Numbered from the stretch's first letter, positions 12,781 to 25,480 are shown. The stretch is DNA of 64,000 nucleotides from Thereva unica (GCA_949987705.1 OX465282.1:7490501-7554500), one strand, 5' to 3'. The notes: a model not told the origin generated them from the letters alone. Translations and numbers: made by a program.

Positions 12781-15700
12781 AAAAATTTGACAACATGTCT
12801 ATTTTGCCTTTGCGATACGATTTTCTTACGATATGACATTTTTTCTGTTATTATATTCACTTTTCGTCCTTTCACGACAGCGGTTTTACTAAGCGGTCCC
12901 CCAACTAAATACTAACAACGTCCAATGCTGCTTGACCACCGTAATCGAACGAGAATCGATCTATAGAGATCTATACTAATGGCACCCTTTATGGAAACCA
13001 AGATGATTGCCCGTTTTCTTTGCCCTTTGTCCTTCGGAGCCTATTGCCAGCCCTCTAACTTCGTTTTCCATAGTAGCACTCGGAATTTTTCCCACTGGGT
13101 GTTGCTGCACAATGAATATACAGACGAACACATCTATTTTTGTACATATATATGCCTTATTGATTATTGGCTTAAAAAGCAAGCAAATAACTTAGCTGTC
13201 TTTTTTAATAGAAACTAAAAATTACTCAGTTATACAATGTATGCACCCTCATTTTTTATGAATATTTAAGCAAAATTCCCTTAGTCTGCCTCCCCAGTCT
13301 TCCCACCTACTATGAAGCCAACTAATTCTTGTTGACAATACGCAAAATCACATTTGTTGCTCTACTATATATGCATCGTCTGCAAAATGGGTCAAAATAA
13401 AGAAGAAAAAAAATTAAGTCCATTTCATACGAATGTCAATAAACAGTGCAACCATTTTGCATTATGCACCAGTCATTAACTTTACTGCTTATTTCTTCAA
13501 AGAAAAACTAAGACGTATTATTTTGGTGCCTAGTGGTAATTAGATTACATGCTGCCCGTTTAGGCGGTATTTTCTTGGACTATTTCATCAGTTGACTTAA
13601 AAGGGGGCGAGCAAAACAAGCAAGCAAAAGTATCAACCTCGACCTTTGGTTTGGTACTATGAACTCCAAACCAACATAATGCTACCAAAAGACCGGTAAG
13701 TCTTCAAAGGAGTCGGCCGACCCTTATGTAAGTTTTTAAGCAAATTATAAAGAAGCCAAACTAGAAAAAAAGGTGTGCGGAAATATTCGAAATATCGCAA
13801 TTCATCAAAGAATCACCACCACCATACAAAATAGACTATCCGTAACTTTAATAATACGAAAAATAATTTTTATTAAAACCCGGCTTTAATAAGGCTTAAC
13901 TTTCCCCTTTTTCGCGGCTCTCTTTCTTATTTATGCCTTTTTTGTTAGTTAAAGCGACGTAAACCCGACCATAATCCTCAATAAATTTGCATTTGCATCA
14001 ACACGGATCATAGACGACGGACGGACGAACGGACTGTACTGCACGGACGTAATTGAATGTAGTCCAGTTAATAGTAACAGATTTAGCTGCAAACCGCTTA
14101 AGTGTATCTTTTCGGAAGAAGATACCGCACGCGAATTATGCATGCAGATTATATTCAATGAAGTTTATTGATACGGTTTGTTCATTTCTTGTAGTCGGAC
14201 GTCTTAAGGAAGGCATTTTATGGCTCTTTAACATGTCGAAAACGTTTTTTCTTTCTTGGATCATTTCGAGAATGAATTTATGCTCGCCTTACCTGTTAGT
14301 GTAGTGGTTTAATTAATGTGAATGCGAAGACATGCCGAATCAATGAGGTTTGACCCAGTAGTAATTACTTCTAAAAAAATGAAAATTGCCTTTTTTTATT
14401 AGGTCTGTGCTAGGGAAATTTTGTACCATTTTGTACCGGGGTTGGTAAAAAAATTTATAGTAAACGGTTCCGGTAGCTGTTGATAATTTATATTTTCACT
14501 TTTGAACTGTGTGTAATATAATTTTATGGCTTCCTAAGAAATATCAGTATGTTATGTCATCTAACCCATATAGTATATTTTACTACATCTCGCCGTTCTT
14601 TTGAAGTTTTAAATTGCACCAATTCACACTACCTAGATTATTAAAGCATTATTTTATTACCTGGGAAATAATTTCCTGAATTCTAGGGAGTGATGTGAAT
14701 ATTTATTGACTAATAATTGTTGATATTTTGTTATTAAACCAAGTCAGCACATTGCACAGTTTTTAAGTTAGGGGTGTGCTGGTCAACACAGTTAACTTAC
14801 AACTACTATTTTTAAAGTTGGAAAAATAATTTATTTTGCGGAGTATTTAAAAATATTGCCTAGATTCAGTTAGCGCTATCACCCAACTTGAGCATTGTAA
14901 AATTGTTAAAAGGTATTCAAAAGTGAACCAGTAATGATAAAGTCGACCCTACAGGCCTTCAATGTGTTCGGCAGAATTGATGATGGGGCATTTTCTTTAA
15001 AGGTTGATAAAGATTTTTCTGATCTGAATGACACACCTGGATGACGCGTATCTCAGCTTAAACAGTGGGGGTAGTGCCAAGGTCCATGGATATTTTGCTC
15101 CTACGCCCAGACCTATCTTATTATCGGTTCTGGAGGGGCTTGCTGTGCTGTCATTCTGACCGACTTCCGATAAATCGCCATAAACGTTTTGTCAAAATCC
15201 AAAGTGGCAGGAATGGTATCGGAGAATGAGAGCATTGACTCCAGGTTTAATTCCTTGAGCATCGATAGTTGATCGACAAGGCCTCCTGACTTTAACAAAA
15301 ATAGCCCCGTAGATGCAACGCCCTCGATATTAACGCAGGGCAGCTTAATCACAGCACCTTTTGTTTGGTCTTGACCCCTCATACGAAATGGATGCGTAAG
15401 TGACCTGACCATGGATCTTCTGACCATCTTGCATAACCAAAACATTATCCTTGGCTTGAGGTCCGAAGTTTTCCTGCCGGCGAATGTGGAGATCTTGATC
15501 CTAAGCTATCCCCAAACAAAACTTAGTGAGTTTCGCCGCTCGGCAGCGCCAATTCGTCAACAGACTTTTGATCTAATTAAGATTGAAGAAGGACTGAAAA
15601 GAGGCTGAAACTTTTAGCCTTGGAATATTTTTAGGCATTTCTTGGACTGGAAAATTTCTAATTGTCACTCCTTCCATCCAAATGTCTAAATGTTTTCATC

Positions 15701-17430
15701 TAAACTCCGCCTGATTTCCGTCTACGTCCACAGTCTTCGGTTGAATTTACCCAATTTTCAGTACATTTTCAATTCCGTGGTTCCGTCTCTTGTTCACTAC
15801 CTAAGTAAAGTTCCAATTCGTTCCGACTGCTCTTAAACATTGAAAAATTCAGTAAATTTTCAGTCTGTTTTCAGTATTATATTTTCACTTTCCTGACGAT
15901 AAATTCCTACTGACTGAACTCGCCAACCATTTTTCCTGATGTACCAATCGTAAAGGCATTGCTTCGTCCTGGAGTTGTGACCCATTAAAGGGCTCCCAGA
16001 GCCCGGACAGTGGAGCTTACAGAACAGCGACCTACCGTGACTGCTTTCTTTGCCGGAAAGGTGACTTTGACAAAGCCCGTTTTCCAATTCATTTGCTATC
16101 TCAGTTCCTGGAGTTGCATCGGAATGTGGACAGGACTCTACCAAAAAGCCTCTGCCTCTCATTTCTGTGGGTATTGTGCACCTTTAGGGCCCTTTTGTTT
16201 TGTACCCATTTGATCATCATGTCGGTGGGATCTTCTGTTGCAGGGAAGTACCCGACCATAATATAGCAATATATTTTTAGCGACGAAACATGCCCTTCAC
16301 AGGATTTAAGGTGGCCTATCATACCTCTCAGCCAGGTGGGCGTGGTTCCTACTCCGTCTTCTTAGAAGGAGTGATCTCTGCGTTTTCCAGCCTTGTTTTT
16401 ATCCTCACACTGCCCTTGCATTGTACGTTTTATCGACATGTCAATCAAAATGTCAACAGGGATAATGCCAATGTCCAGCAATTGTTTTAAAAATACTTCT
16501 CCAGATTAGTCCTTTTGCAATTCGACATGTTCACATTTAATTTGATTGCCTGGACGTGTTTCCACAAAACGGATGCCTTGAAAAATGAATTAAATTCATC
16601 GGTCGGTTTGTGTGGAATCATAGAATTAAAACCCCGAAAATCTTCTTTTCAAATGCATCTGAAGACACAATTTACGATGCGACGAATCACAATTCGACTA
16701 AAAATAGACAATTGATTCACTTTGTTGTTACTCTATAGCTTGTCATTACGGAAATCACCGAACGTAAATTTGATAGAACGACGAAGCTCATTTCAATTCA
16801 TGGAACGATTGCGATGAACTTACAGCAGAATCGTAATTCAACTTAAAATAAATAACTGAATTAATTTTTCGATTGGCTTAATTTACAATTTGGCAATCGA
16901 CATTTAACGAAATAAATTGGAATAGATATGAAATATTCATATTTCTTGGAAAGATCCCGAAACAACGCAAAAGTAAAAACAATAATGTAGTTTCATTTAG
17001 GCTAAAATGTGCTTTCCTGAATTTTCTTGAGATCTCCCATATTTATTTTTCAATTGAGAGCATTCAATTGAGTTATTTCCAACTTTACGAACAAAAAAAA
17101 TAATCAACCTAATATGTTCGAATCGTTAGTTATGGTATATATAAATTTAAATTTTTGATACTACAATAAATTTGAAAATCCAAAATAAAACCCTGTTATA
17201 TTATAGTTTTAAGTTTTCCCCAATAAATGCCCCTATTTTTTTTTTAGATCTCGGCCACAGAAACTATCTTTCAAGCTGGAACCAACCAAACACATTCATG
17301 GAATTTCATCGAAATCGGTTGGGCGGTTTATGTGATTAGCGTGAACGAATATCGCGATGCGTGATAAGATTAAATTTCACTTAAAAAAATGCTTTTATTT
17401 AGATTTTGTATTTCAATTCTATTCAGTTGC
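12781..17430. other. nuf intron, mostly unassigned
   Basis: I recognise no host gene. A minus-strand frame at 15113-15445 (110 codons) and another at 15860-16162 are open but resemble no family I know; they may be old transposon code. About 40 bp near 12975 resembles sequence near 57155, which suggests a shared repeat. Confidence 0.4.
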
Positions 17431-17483
17431 TTCTGATTTGATGTGTCACATCATATGTGACGCATGCATTACAACGTTTAGTT

Positions 17484-17602
17484 GGGTAAATTCAAAAACT
17501 CATCACGACCGCATCACTGCGGAATTCAGGTACAGACTTCAATTTGAAGTCTGTAGCTGAATTCTGCATTGATGCGGCAGTGATGAGTTTTTGAATTTAC
17601 CC
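17484..17602. repeat. Near-perfect 119-bp palindrome (hairpin)
   Basis: The left arm starts gggtaaattcaaaaactcat and the right arm is its complement, with about 59 bp per arm, roughly six mismatches and no spacer (centre acttcaatttgaagt). A second, looser inverted pair around tcacatcatatgtga and gacacatatgtgtgac flanks it, which suggests a fold-back transposable element of about 200 bp. Transcribed within the nuf intron, it would form a long RNA hairpin. Confidence 0.85.
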
Positions 17603-17969
17603 GTTTTTATCTGTAGCTCAGTGACACATATGTGTGACAGTTTAAAAGAAGGCTTATTTTACTATTTTGGAATTACTGATTCATACATCAGTTTCGTCCA
17701 GGTTTCGTCCAATTGTTGTGGCCTCTGCTAATAAGGGTTTCCTCCACATTTTTCTAGGTCTTCAAACTCAACGGCTTCCTTGAGGTCTTCAATCAGGCAC
17801 CTATTTGGCTAGTTCTGGTTTTCGCATCACGCAATACCACTGATTTTTTGTGGGGCTCCTCTAGGTCCCTCTTGCGGCATGTCTCTATAAATTCTAGTTA
17901 GAAAATGGCTAAAAAAAATTGATTTTTATGCTACGACTACAAACAATAGTCCGGGATACGGATTCCTTT

Positions 17970-18360
17970 AGTAGAAAAACGTGTAAGCTAACCGTGCTTC
18001 ATTTGGACTATTCCGCTCGTGCCTGTAAGGGGCTGCATTTGAAAAAGTAGTCTCATCGTACCGCCCTCGTTGTAGGTGCCGGCGTTTCTGTGCTAGGGGG
18101 TGATATTTGCGTTTGAGATGTATTTCTCTGTCCTAATTAAGAAGAGTTTAGGAACGTTTAAGGCTCTGTTAATTGAGGCAGAAAAATACATATTATGTAA
18201 AAAGCGTTTATGTGGAAATTATTCACGACTAAAATAAATTTTCAGTTTGCTTGAATTCGGCCTTGAATATAAATTGTACTCAGTACTCGATTTCTCCTAT
18301 AAGTAATGATAAGAGTAAAAGTACTCGGTCAAAAGTATCGAGTAGTGATATGAATAGAAT
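17970..18360 (+). repeat. Interspersed repeat pieces shared with 57.2 and 42.4 kb
   Basis: The part at about 17975-18090 (cgtgcttcatttggactatt) resembles 57231-57360, and the part at about 18145-18220 (ttgaggcagaaaaatacata) resembles 42500-42590. Both are non-coding and diverged. The element type is not known. Confidence 0.5.
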
Positions 18361-18516
18361 GGGAAGCCAAATATGTACTTACATTATATGAGTAAACAAT
18401 CGAGTGCCGATTCCATATTCCTATTACATTTGTTCTGGTTTTCTGAAACATATTTCACGATCTCTCCCAACATCTGAAAAAACTCCGAATACTATTTAAT
18501 ACTCAATTAGTCAATT

Positions 18517-19785
18517 AAAGGACAATGGGCGGATTGGTACAACCCCTCAATAGCAATGATATATACATCGTTAGAAAGGTATTTTTAAGTAGAACAATAT
18601 TGACTATGGCGGCGTTTTTTTATTCGTTGTCCGTTTGGAGTTATGGCTACAAATGTGAAAATGTTTTTTATGCTTTTATTTAATGTTTTTTTTTACCGAT
18701 ACGTATTATTCTTGTCATTATAACATCAAGAATTTTATCGTTCCGTAAAAATACTAAGTTGCGCCCCGGAGACCGATATTGTCCTCCCGCCCCACCCCTG
18801 CGCTGCCAAGTATGTTCAATGATTTTAAAATCGCTGCTGCCATTTTAAACCACTTCCATGTACCTATTACAGGTAATGCACTCGCAGAAGAGTTTTTAAC
18901 TCAAATAAGAGCTAAAGTAGATTCGCCGAATCTTTTATATAATTATGTTGAAAGGAAGCGACTCATTTCCCGAAGGGCTAACTTTCAACGTTTGGCAGCT
19001 AATGAGCTAGAATCCTTTCGAATATTGTCAGAGGAACAAATAATTGTCTTTGCGTTGGGTACTTATCAATTAAAACTGGCAAGGTCTTACTGCGCTGAAC
19101 ACATTACAAACGTCTTGTACTTAATAGAAGTTTATAGAGAAAACGATTTAGATGACTTGCCTGATTATGGGATGGATGAAGATGTGTGGCTGTTACGTGG
19201 ACGTATCCAATCAAGACACGCGTTCAAGAATATACTATTGTTATATTTTAGTAAATAATAATGGAAATGAAAATAATCCCATAGTACAGCATTATTGTAC
19301 ATGTTTAACCGGACGACGTACCATGGGCACTTGTGCGCATACTTTATCAATAATATGGTATTTAGGACACGCAAGACACACGGGATTTACTGCACCTGCA
19401 GCCTTCTTAAATGACGTAATCGTGGATGAAACATAAAACATAAATACTCATAAGAGAATTATGTACGTACCTACGTACCTATTATGTATGTACCTAGTAA
19501 TAATAAGGAATTGCAGATTTTGTTGACAATATATGACGTGGCACGATTATTCTGTGTTTACTTTATACCTTCTACGTTCAATAACCAATATTTTTTTGAA
19601 AATAAGAAATATAATATATGCAAGCAAAATCGATGGACAAAGCGGCCTATAACTCCGAATGGACAACGAATAGAAAAACGCCGCCATTGTCAATATTGTT
19701 CTAAGAAATACCTATCCAATGATGTTTAAATTATTGCTATTGGAGGGTTGTACCATGTCCCGTGCTTTTTTGCTCATTGTCCTTT
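18517..19785 (+). mobile_element. PIF/Harbinger-like DNA transposon remnant with long terminal inverted repeats
   Basis: A 1.27-kb element bounded by inverted repeats at about 18517-18648 and 19644-19785. Both begin aaaggacaatg and share blocks such as gaacaatattgac and atggcggcgtttt; I estimate about 80% identity. Between them lies one broken ORF with a SWIM-type zinc finger. A short target duplication could not be fixed; the flanks are att and ata. The N-terminal DDE part expected of a full transposase is missing, so it is internally deleted. Confidence 0.8.
18812..19436 (+). pseudogene. SWIM zinc-finger tail of a DDE_Tnp_4-like transposase, frameshifted
   Basis: The first frame reads MFNDFKIAAAILNHFHVPIT and continues through ALGTYQLKLARSYCAEH to LRGRIQSRH near 19217. 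A +1 shift then moves the reading frame so that RSRIYYCYILV leads into HYCTCLTGRRTMGTCAHTLS and IIWYLGHARHTGF, ending at TGA/TAA near 19434. The C-T-C and C-A-H spacing is that of a SWIM finger (CxC...CxH). The order YQLKLARSY, IQSRH, SWIM, WYLGHARH is the C-terminal half of animal DDE_Tnp_4 proteins of PIF/Harbinger type as I know them. The first ATG in frame is 18812, but this need not be the original start. The catalytic DDE core is absent. The protein would be non-functional as a transposase. Confidence 0.72.
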
Positions 19786-21165
19786 ATAACCAGTAACAAT
19801 TGTGTCCATCACCAATACTCAACGTAATTATTTAAATTGCGTGCTTTCATCCACTTTAAATAAAAACACTGTTCCTTTTATTCTATTTTGAAACCAAAAT
19901 TGAAGATAAATCACATCAAAATTTCAATAGTCAATTAGTTTCCAATTTTTACCTAGGCACAAATCATCCCAAAGATCCACTTCTGTGCTATGTATTTTTA
20001 AATCTACTATATTAAAAACTAACGAGTTGAGATTATACTAACAAAAAAGATGTTTTAAATCTAAATATAATTGCATTATCATTTTACCCTAAAAATATTT
20101 TCCCATCAAAATTTGAAGATGAAGAAGGCGCATTAATCGTGTTGAAACTAATACTCTTGTGTTTGATTTCTCAATAGGTTTTCGAGAAATACGAACTTAA
20201 TTGCATTTTCAAATCAAGACACTCTTGTACAAGTGCGTTGCAGTTTAAAATTGTTTTGTATGATCTAGGTCAATCTTTATTTGGTTATTGAAAGTAGTTT
20301 GTTCCAAATGGTTATAGGGTTTAATATAATAATCTGGTTTATTTGATTTTATAGTGTATAATCTATAATCATATATAAACTGGTATTTTTTGGTTTAATT
20401 TTAAATCTGGTTTTGGAAAGAATATCATATAAAACATATGTTTCAATAATTTCGAATGTAAGTAAAATGTTGATCCAATTTTTATATATGAAGTATGACT
20501 TCATTGAGTATAATAAAATTTAAATCTGCTGCTGATGTGGTGGGGTGGATCTTCAAGTACTTGATAAATTCGCATCATTTATTTATAAATAAGTTAAAAA
20601 CTCATGATTCATTCTTTAAGAGACGAAAACATTTCTGAAAATTCATTTTTTTTATGCTCATAACTGCTGCTGATCCTTAACCCTAAAAATTTTCATCTTC
20701 AACAGACAAGAACATGAATCACTTCCAAAATAGAATTTAGAATACAAGATCTTCTCATTGTCTTATATACCAACTACCCCAGTTTTTCTTCGTGCTACAA
20801 GAAAATAAAAACAAACAGAAAAATAAGAAAATATGCTCTCAATCTGCTTCGTTGATGCACATTCATAGGCTAATTTTTGAACTTCCCTCCTCAAGTTTAT
20901 TTGATTTTTAAAAATAAATCTTGAGTTGCGCGAATTTTTCTTCTTCATCCATTAATATAAGCAGCGAAACTTGCGAGAGAAGGCCCGCGTGTAAACAACA
21001 AAATTTCATCGCCATCGTTACCAACATATAAACTCAGCATAAACGAATAAGAAGAAAACTTTTTAAAACTCCTAAGCAACCGTTTCCACAGAGGCCGCTG
21101 CAGCGGCTTTATGGCGGTATAGGAGCATATAGTTTAGTTTTCTTTGCTGGCTTTGTGTGGTATTA
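19786..21165. other. nuf intron, no gene seen
   Basis: Unique-looking AT-rich sequence. No transposon protein and no exon signal were recognised. Confidence 0.45.
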
Positions 21166-21330
21166 TATCGATCGTGTAGGCACTCTGTTGAAGTTTTGTC
21201 GGTGCTCGTTTAGTTCGTTATAGTCGTATCCAGTTCAGATAGCCGCCGCCGTTCACTATCTATCTCTCCTCATGCCCCAAAGACTCGAACTTTTTCAGTT
21301 TTAGAGTATTTGCAGCGCTTCATGCGGTAA
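21165..21330 (+). promoter_or_regulatory. Candidate alternative nuf promoter and noncoding first exon
   Basis: This is a local rise in CG dinucleotides within an AT-rich intron (gatagccgccgccgttcac). It contains tttttcagttttag, a match to the insect initiator TCAGTY with its A at 21297, followed by a consensus donor, tgcg|gtaaga, at 21326/21327. The layout would suit a short noncoding first exon of a nuf transcript or of a plus-strand RNA. No TATA box or clear DPE is visible. This is an inference from signals only. Confidence 0.3.
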
Positions 21331-23227
21331 GATGTTACGCCGGACGAGTATAACGCGAGACACGGTCGCGGTAATTCTTCTTATCTTCTTCATATGAAGA
21401 AAATATGTCGTTAAAGCTTGTCTTATTATAATTGTTGTTATTCGTCGTCTGTCGAAGCTTTTTATTAGTGCGAATGTGTGTTGTATGGGAGGAGAACAAC
21501 TTAAACTCACTTGGAATAAACTCGACTTAAATTCATTCTGTAATGAACGTCAATTTAGGAAGTTACAAAATTTTATAAGTGTCGGTTGGTCGGTTTTTTT
21601 TTTGGAAAAAAAAAAAATAAAGAAGTTACGTAGGTGCAAACCTCACCGGTCAATAAACGACGTTTATTTGGTCTTTGAACTTTTCTTTTAAACCCAAAAG
21701 GAATTCACATCGTTTTTAATATCTAAATAATAAAATCCTAAAAAAGGTGTTGAATAAAAAAGTGAATCAGAATTTTTATGCAATTATCCAAAAATATTAA
21801 TAGAAGTGTTCGGGTGTTGCACCACTAACAACAATAGTGGAATGGAAAGAAGCACAGCTTTTAAAGAATCTATTTTTGAGTGCTAAAGTCTAGAAAAAAT
21901 TATTTTTGTTAAGTGTGTGATATATGCGCATGATCGCATGAGTTTTCTTTACAAGATCGCAGTCGGTTCTCATCCAATATAGGGATTACGTCGTGATCTT
22001 CAGCTTAAAAAAAAATAGTAATACGAAAACAGGCAAGGAAGCGCACAAGGAATTACACAAAAATAAAAACAAAAAAATCTTTGCTCATGAACTTTGAATT
22101 TTCTTAGTTTTTTTTTTTTTAGTTTCTTCTTATTTTATAACCAGCATTTATTTTATCTGCATACACCACCAGAGTACACCACCAACCAACATACCATCCT
22201 AGACATTTTCTCGGAATTGTATTTCGTGATTTTCTTCTCCTCAATTTCTTATGCCGCTTTTATTTTTCATTTTTTTATTTTTTTCATACAATGGGAATTA
22301 ATTCTTATTGTTGTAATTTTTTTTATTTTTTTTTGTTTGTGTGTGTGTCTGGCTCAATTATGTAGCACTCAACTTGTTCCAATTGAGGGAACAAAATGCC
22401 TCGACGATTTTCTAAAATTTATACATATCCTCACTATATGCGATATACTGCATACTTGTAAGAAATTCTATATGCACTTATTATTACAACCATACTTTGT
22501 ATATAAATTTTGCAAAGGGGAATTTTTGCACCTAAAAACTAGCGGTCTGGCTGGTAGTCACTTTATTTTTCTCGGTTAATAGAGAGGATAAACGATTCGG
22601 GGGTCATTTTGGGGCCAATTATAGCAAGATAAGCATTGAATTAATGATGCGAGAATATCTCTTGTGAATCGGAAAACAATTTTTATAGTTTTGATGATTG
22701 AATCAAATTTACTGGAAAATCTTTGGATTGTAGTTTTATCGTCTATTTCTGCCTGATTTTTCCCCTCATTAAAATACAAGAAACAAAGGAAAATCTTTTG
22801 TAATTGAGAATGATTTGAAAAATTGTACGGCATGTTAAATATTCTATTTTTTTCATGATCGTATGTGATGTTGATTGGCATATTTATGGGTATGATTTCA
22901 CAGTTTATTTTTGATAGAAATATATAGGTACCTAGCAATTTTAATGTTTTGTAGTATAAGTGTAAGACTTATGATTTTTTTAATAATATGAATGATGAGT
23001 TAATGATTTTGCGAAGATCAGATGCTATTTGTGGGACATATCGTTATTAAAATAAAATTATGCGGTCATTTCTGATTATATAGAGATTTGTTGCCTGTTA
23101 TCTCTGTGGAAACAGATGTGATAATCTTGTTTTTTTTTTTGGCTCCGACTGTTTTAAAGGGTCATCCAAAAAAACGAGCTCACACGATTTTTTTTAATAA
23201 AACAAACACAACTCGTTTTCAATATTT
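21331..23227. other. nuf intron, low-complexity stretches
   Basis: Contains T-rich tracts (22100-22340) that create a spurious hydrophobic frame, and A-rich tracts near 22000-22080. No gene was recognised. A motif gggtcatccaaaaaaacgag near 23159 may be the end of the adjacent mariner element. Confidence 0.45.
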
Positions 23228-23720
23228 TCCAGCTGTTTTTTTTTAATTGAAAATATGGTCCATTACAATTATACGTGGAACAGACTGTTCACCCCGACTG
23301 CGTCTGCACAGGCATCAATTCGAATATCGAAAATTTTCAATGTCTTTTCGACTTGTTTTCTGGAGAGTTATTTATTATTCACGAAGTGCAACTTGAATGT
23401 TGTTCTTTAAATAAATAATTGTCTGTGGCTTGTTTGCGTACATAATATCGACTTTAAAAAAATAACCCACGAAAAAAAATATAATGGTGTTTGATGACAT
23501 TTGATGACATGACCTTTGAGGCCAATTGAAATCTGAATTTCGTTTATTTACAGCGAAAAAATCACGAATTTTGCCATTAGTATATTTCAAAGAGCGACCA
23601 TTTTCATAACAATTTTAAATGTTGTAAAAGCGGTGTTGCAAAATCCATGGTTCTATTTCTACTAAAACAAAATGGCTTATTTCATCTGAAAAGACGACAC
23701 GTGTAAACATTATACAGTGC
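23228..23720 (-). mobile_element. Mariner/IS630-type transposase C-terminal remnant
   Basis: Read on the minus strand, broken frames give FFSDEISHFV-like sequence, then DFNWPQRSC, FFVGYFFKVDIMYANKPQTI, a NNIQ helix and RIDACADAVGVNSLFH. In this family these correspond to the second catalytic D region (SDEAHF), the DFNWPPRSPDLTP block, GYLKSKVYANKPQTI and the closing R-x-C-x-x-A-x-GGHL tail. The third catalytic acid position falls in HQMSSNTI, where the usual D-L-T-P is lost. Frameshifts and stops make it inactive. The N-terminal DNA-binding part is not seen. Confidence 0.75.
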
Positions 23721-23939
23721 TGACATCTAGGCGTCACATTTCGTAACCCTTAACTATGGTTTTTCTTATTGAAGAAATTTTGCCCGGTCGTTTACCTTCC
23801 TTGTAAAGAAGCCCTTCATTTTGCGAATGAAGTTTTCTTATAAATAGAAGAACTACTACTAGAAGACTATAAAACTATCTTCACACGGCTTAAGTTCTTA
23901 ACTTACTTGTAAATATTGCTGCATTTTCAGTCGCATCTA

Positions 23940-25480
23940 ATTTCACCTTCTTCCAATGGCGCTACAGCTCAACTCGAGCTTTGGCCTCCTCTAATCTCTT
24001 CCTTCAGTATTCTCGATTTTTGACCGAAGTTCTTCAGTTCGATGTGTGAAGTGATGTCTCCGCATCTGCTACAACCCCATCCTTCCATTCTTTTCTCCGG
24101 TTGCCTACCCTAGGGGTCTTTCTCTTTCGATGATGCCAGTGGAGACCTTCTTTGCTGTTCTGTCTTCCGGCTAGTTATGCATAGGACAGATTAAAAAATT
24201 AGTTTGTAGGAGGCCCCTCTTTTGAGCCGGTACAAAATGTCACTCCCTCTCCAGTTCGTGTTTAAAATCTCTCCAATTGGATATTTTACTGTCACAAAAG
24301 AAGTACACACCTCACTTTATTTATCTTGATAAACGCTCTTATTTCAGTAGGAACTTATGTTTGAACCGAAACATTTAAAAAAATGAGGCCTCAGTACAAT
24401 TAACCATCGTGTAAGGGGCAAATGTACTGCTGTCTCGTGTAAGTCTTTGTCTCCGTGTCAAGCCCAGCAAAGTCCATTGAGTTTTATAAACGTCACTAAG
24501 TCTATGTCGTCACAAATTGGGCCTATAATGCTTCTTAAAATCTTCCCTTCAGAGGAATTTAGCATGTCCGCTATCGTTTATGTGGAGGTCCATGTTTCAC
24601 TCCCGCAGCAAGTATGTAGCATGGCGAATTAGTGTCTTATATAGTGTAAACTTCGTCTTTCGATGTGTGTTGTTTTAACTTTCAGTAAGTGTCGCGGTGC
24701 GAAAAAGGTTTTATTTGCGTGCGAGTAGAAGTCTCCTACTGATTTATTCTACCTTTACGTTTGAATTCGTCACGGTTGAGTCTAAGTATGCGAAATGATC
24801 CGCTAATTCTAACTTATGTTCATCTATCGTTATCGTTGCTCTATTTACTCGTGTCGGCAGCATTTCCTCACTAACCTCACTTTCCTCTAATCTTTATAAG
24901 GATCGTTCTGAGACTGATATTGCAACGCTCCATGTTTCGCTGGGATCGGATTATAAAACAAAAGTTGGAACATAACAGTTAGATGCTTAGATTTGACTGA
25001 GACAAAAAAAAAGTTGTGATTTTAAGGATTTTACTACTTCAAATTCTCTCCTCTAGCTTGATTGTGAGACCAATGTGGTGTTCTTGCAGCCGCTACCACC
25101 ATATACTTGGTTTTGCTTTTGTGGATGTGCGATCCTAATGTTGTCTGTACAAGCTAGTAATTGGGTGGGCTTATGCAGGATTGTGCCCCGGATCACTTTC
25201 TCCCCCGGCTCGGCTTTCTCCTTCGGCAGATCAAAAATAAGGCAAGTCGAACCGTCCTCCTGTCGAAGTCCATTATCGATGTTGAATGGTCTCGACAATG
25301 TTCCGCGTATCTTTACTTGGCTTATCACATTGGTCATTCTACATCTTGGTCAACCTACACAGTAATTTTAGCTTATTAGGGATGCCGAACTCTTTCAAGG
25401 CTTTATAGAGCTCTTCTCTGACTATGCTATCATGGGCGGCCTGAAAGTCTATGAAGAGGTGTTGGATTGAGTTTTAAAAA
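23940..25480 (-). mobile_element. RTE-type retrotransposon remnant
   Basis: On the minus strand, in 5'-3' order: LFIDFQAAHDSIVREELYKA and LKEFGIPNKLKLLCRLTKM (25480-25330), then SRPFNIDNGLRQEDGSTCLI, RGTILHKPTQLLACTDNIRI (degenerate YADDIDI motif, 25300-25120), YLDSTVTDE, then RKTKFTLYKTLIRHATYLLR (about 24660), and the distal tail near 23950-24160. This order fits RTE-clade RT (FIDF, GLRQGD, LAYADDI, LYKTLIRP). The catalytic YADD is mutated to CTDN. Stops and shifts are frequent. A foreign repeat at 24178-24432 interrupts it. Confidence 0.78.
24178..24432 (+). repeat. Interspersed repeat, short copy of the 39.1-39.7 kb element
   Basis: The left end (ataggaca, gtttgtaggaggcccctct) and right end (ctcagtacaattaaccatcg, gtgtaaggggcaaatg) match the ends of the longer copy at 39055-39690. 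This copy lacks most of that element's internal tandem array. It interrupts the RTE remnant, so it is younger than that copy. Confidence 0.6.

Noticed and set aside
18505..19795. A clean TWA or TTAA target duplication for the SWIM-bearing element
   Set aside because: Left and right flanks (caatt and ataac) do not match for any end position tried, so no duplication is claimed.
22094..22579. 161-codon plus-strand frame with a very hydrophobic N-terminus
   Set aside because: It is produced by T-rich tracts (Phe and Leu runs). No splice context, domain or codon bias supports a gene.
22576..22938. 120-codon minus-strand frame
   Set aside because: No recognisable domain, no donor or acceptor at its ends, and AT-rich composition like the rest of the intron.
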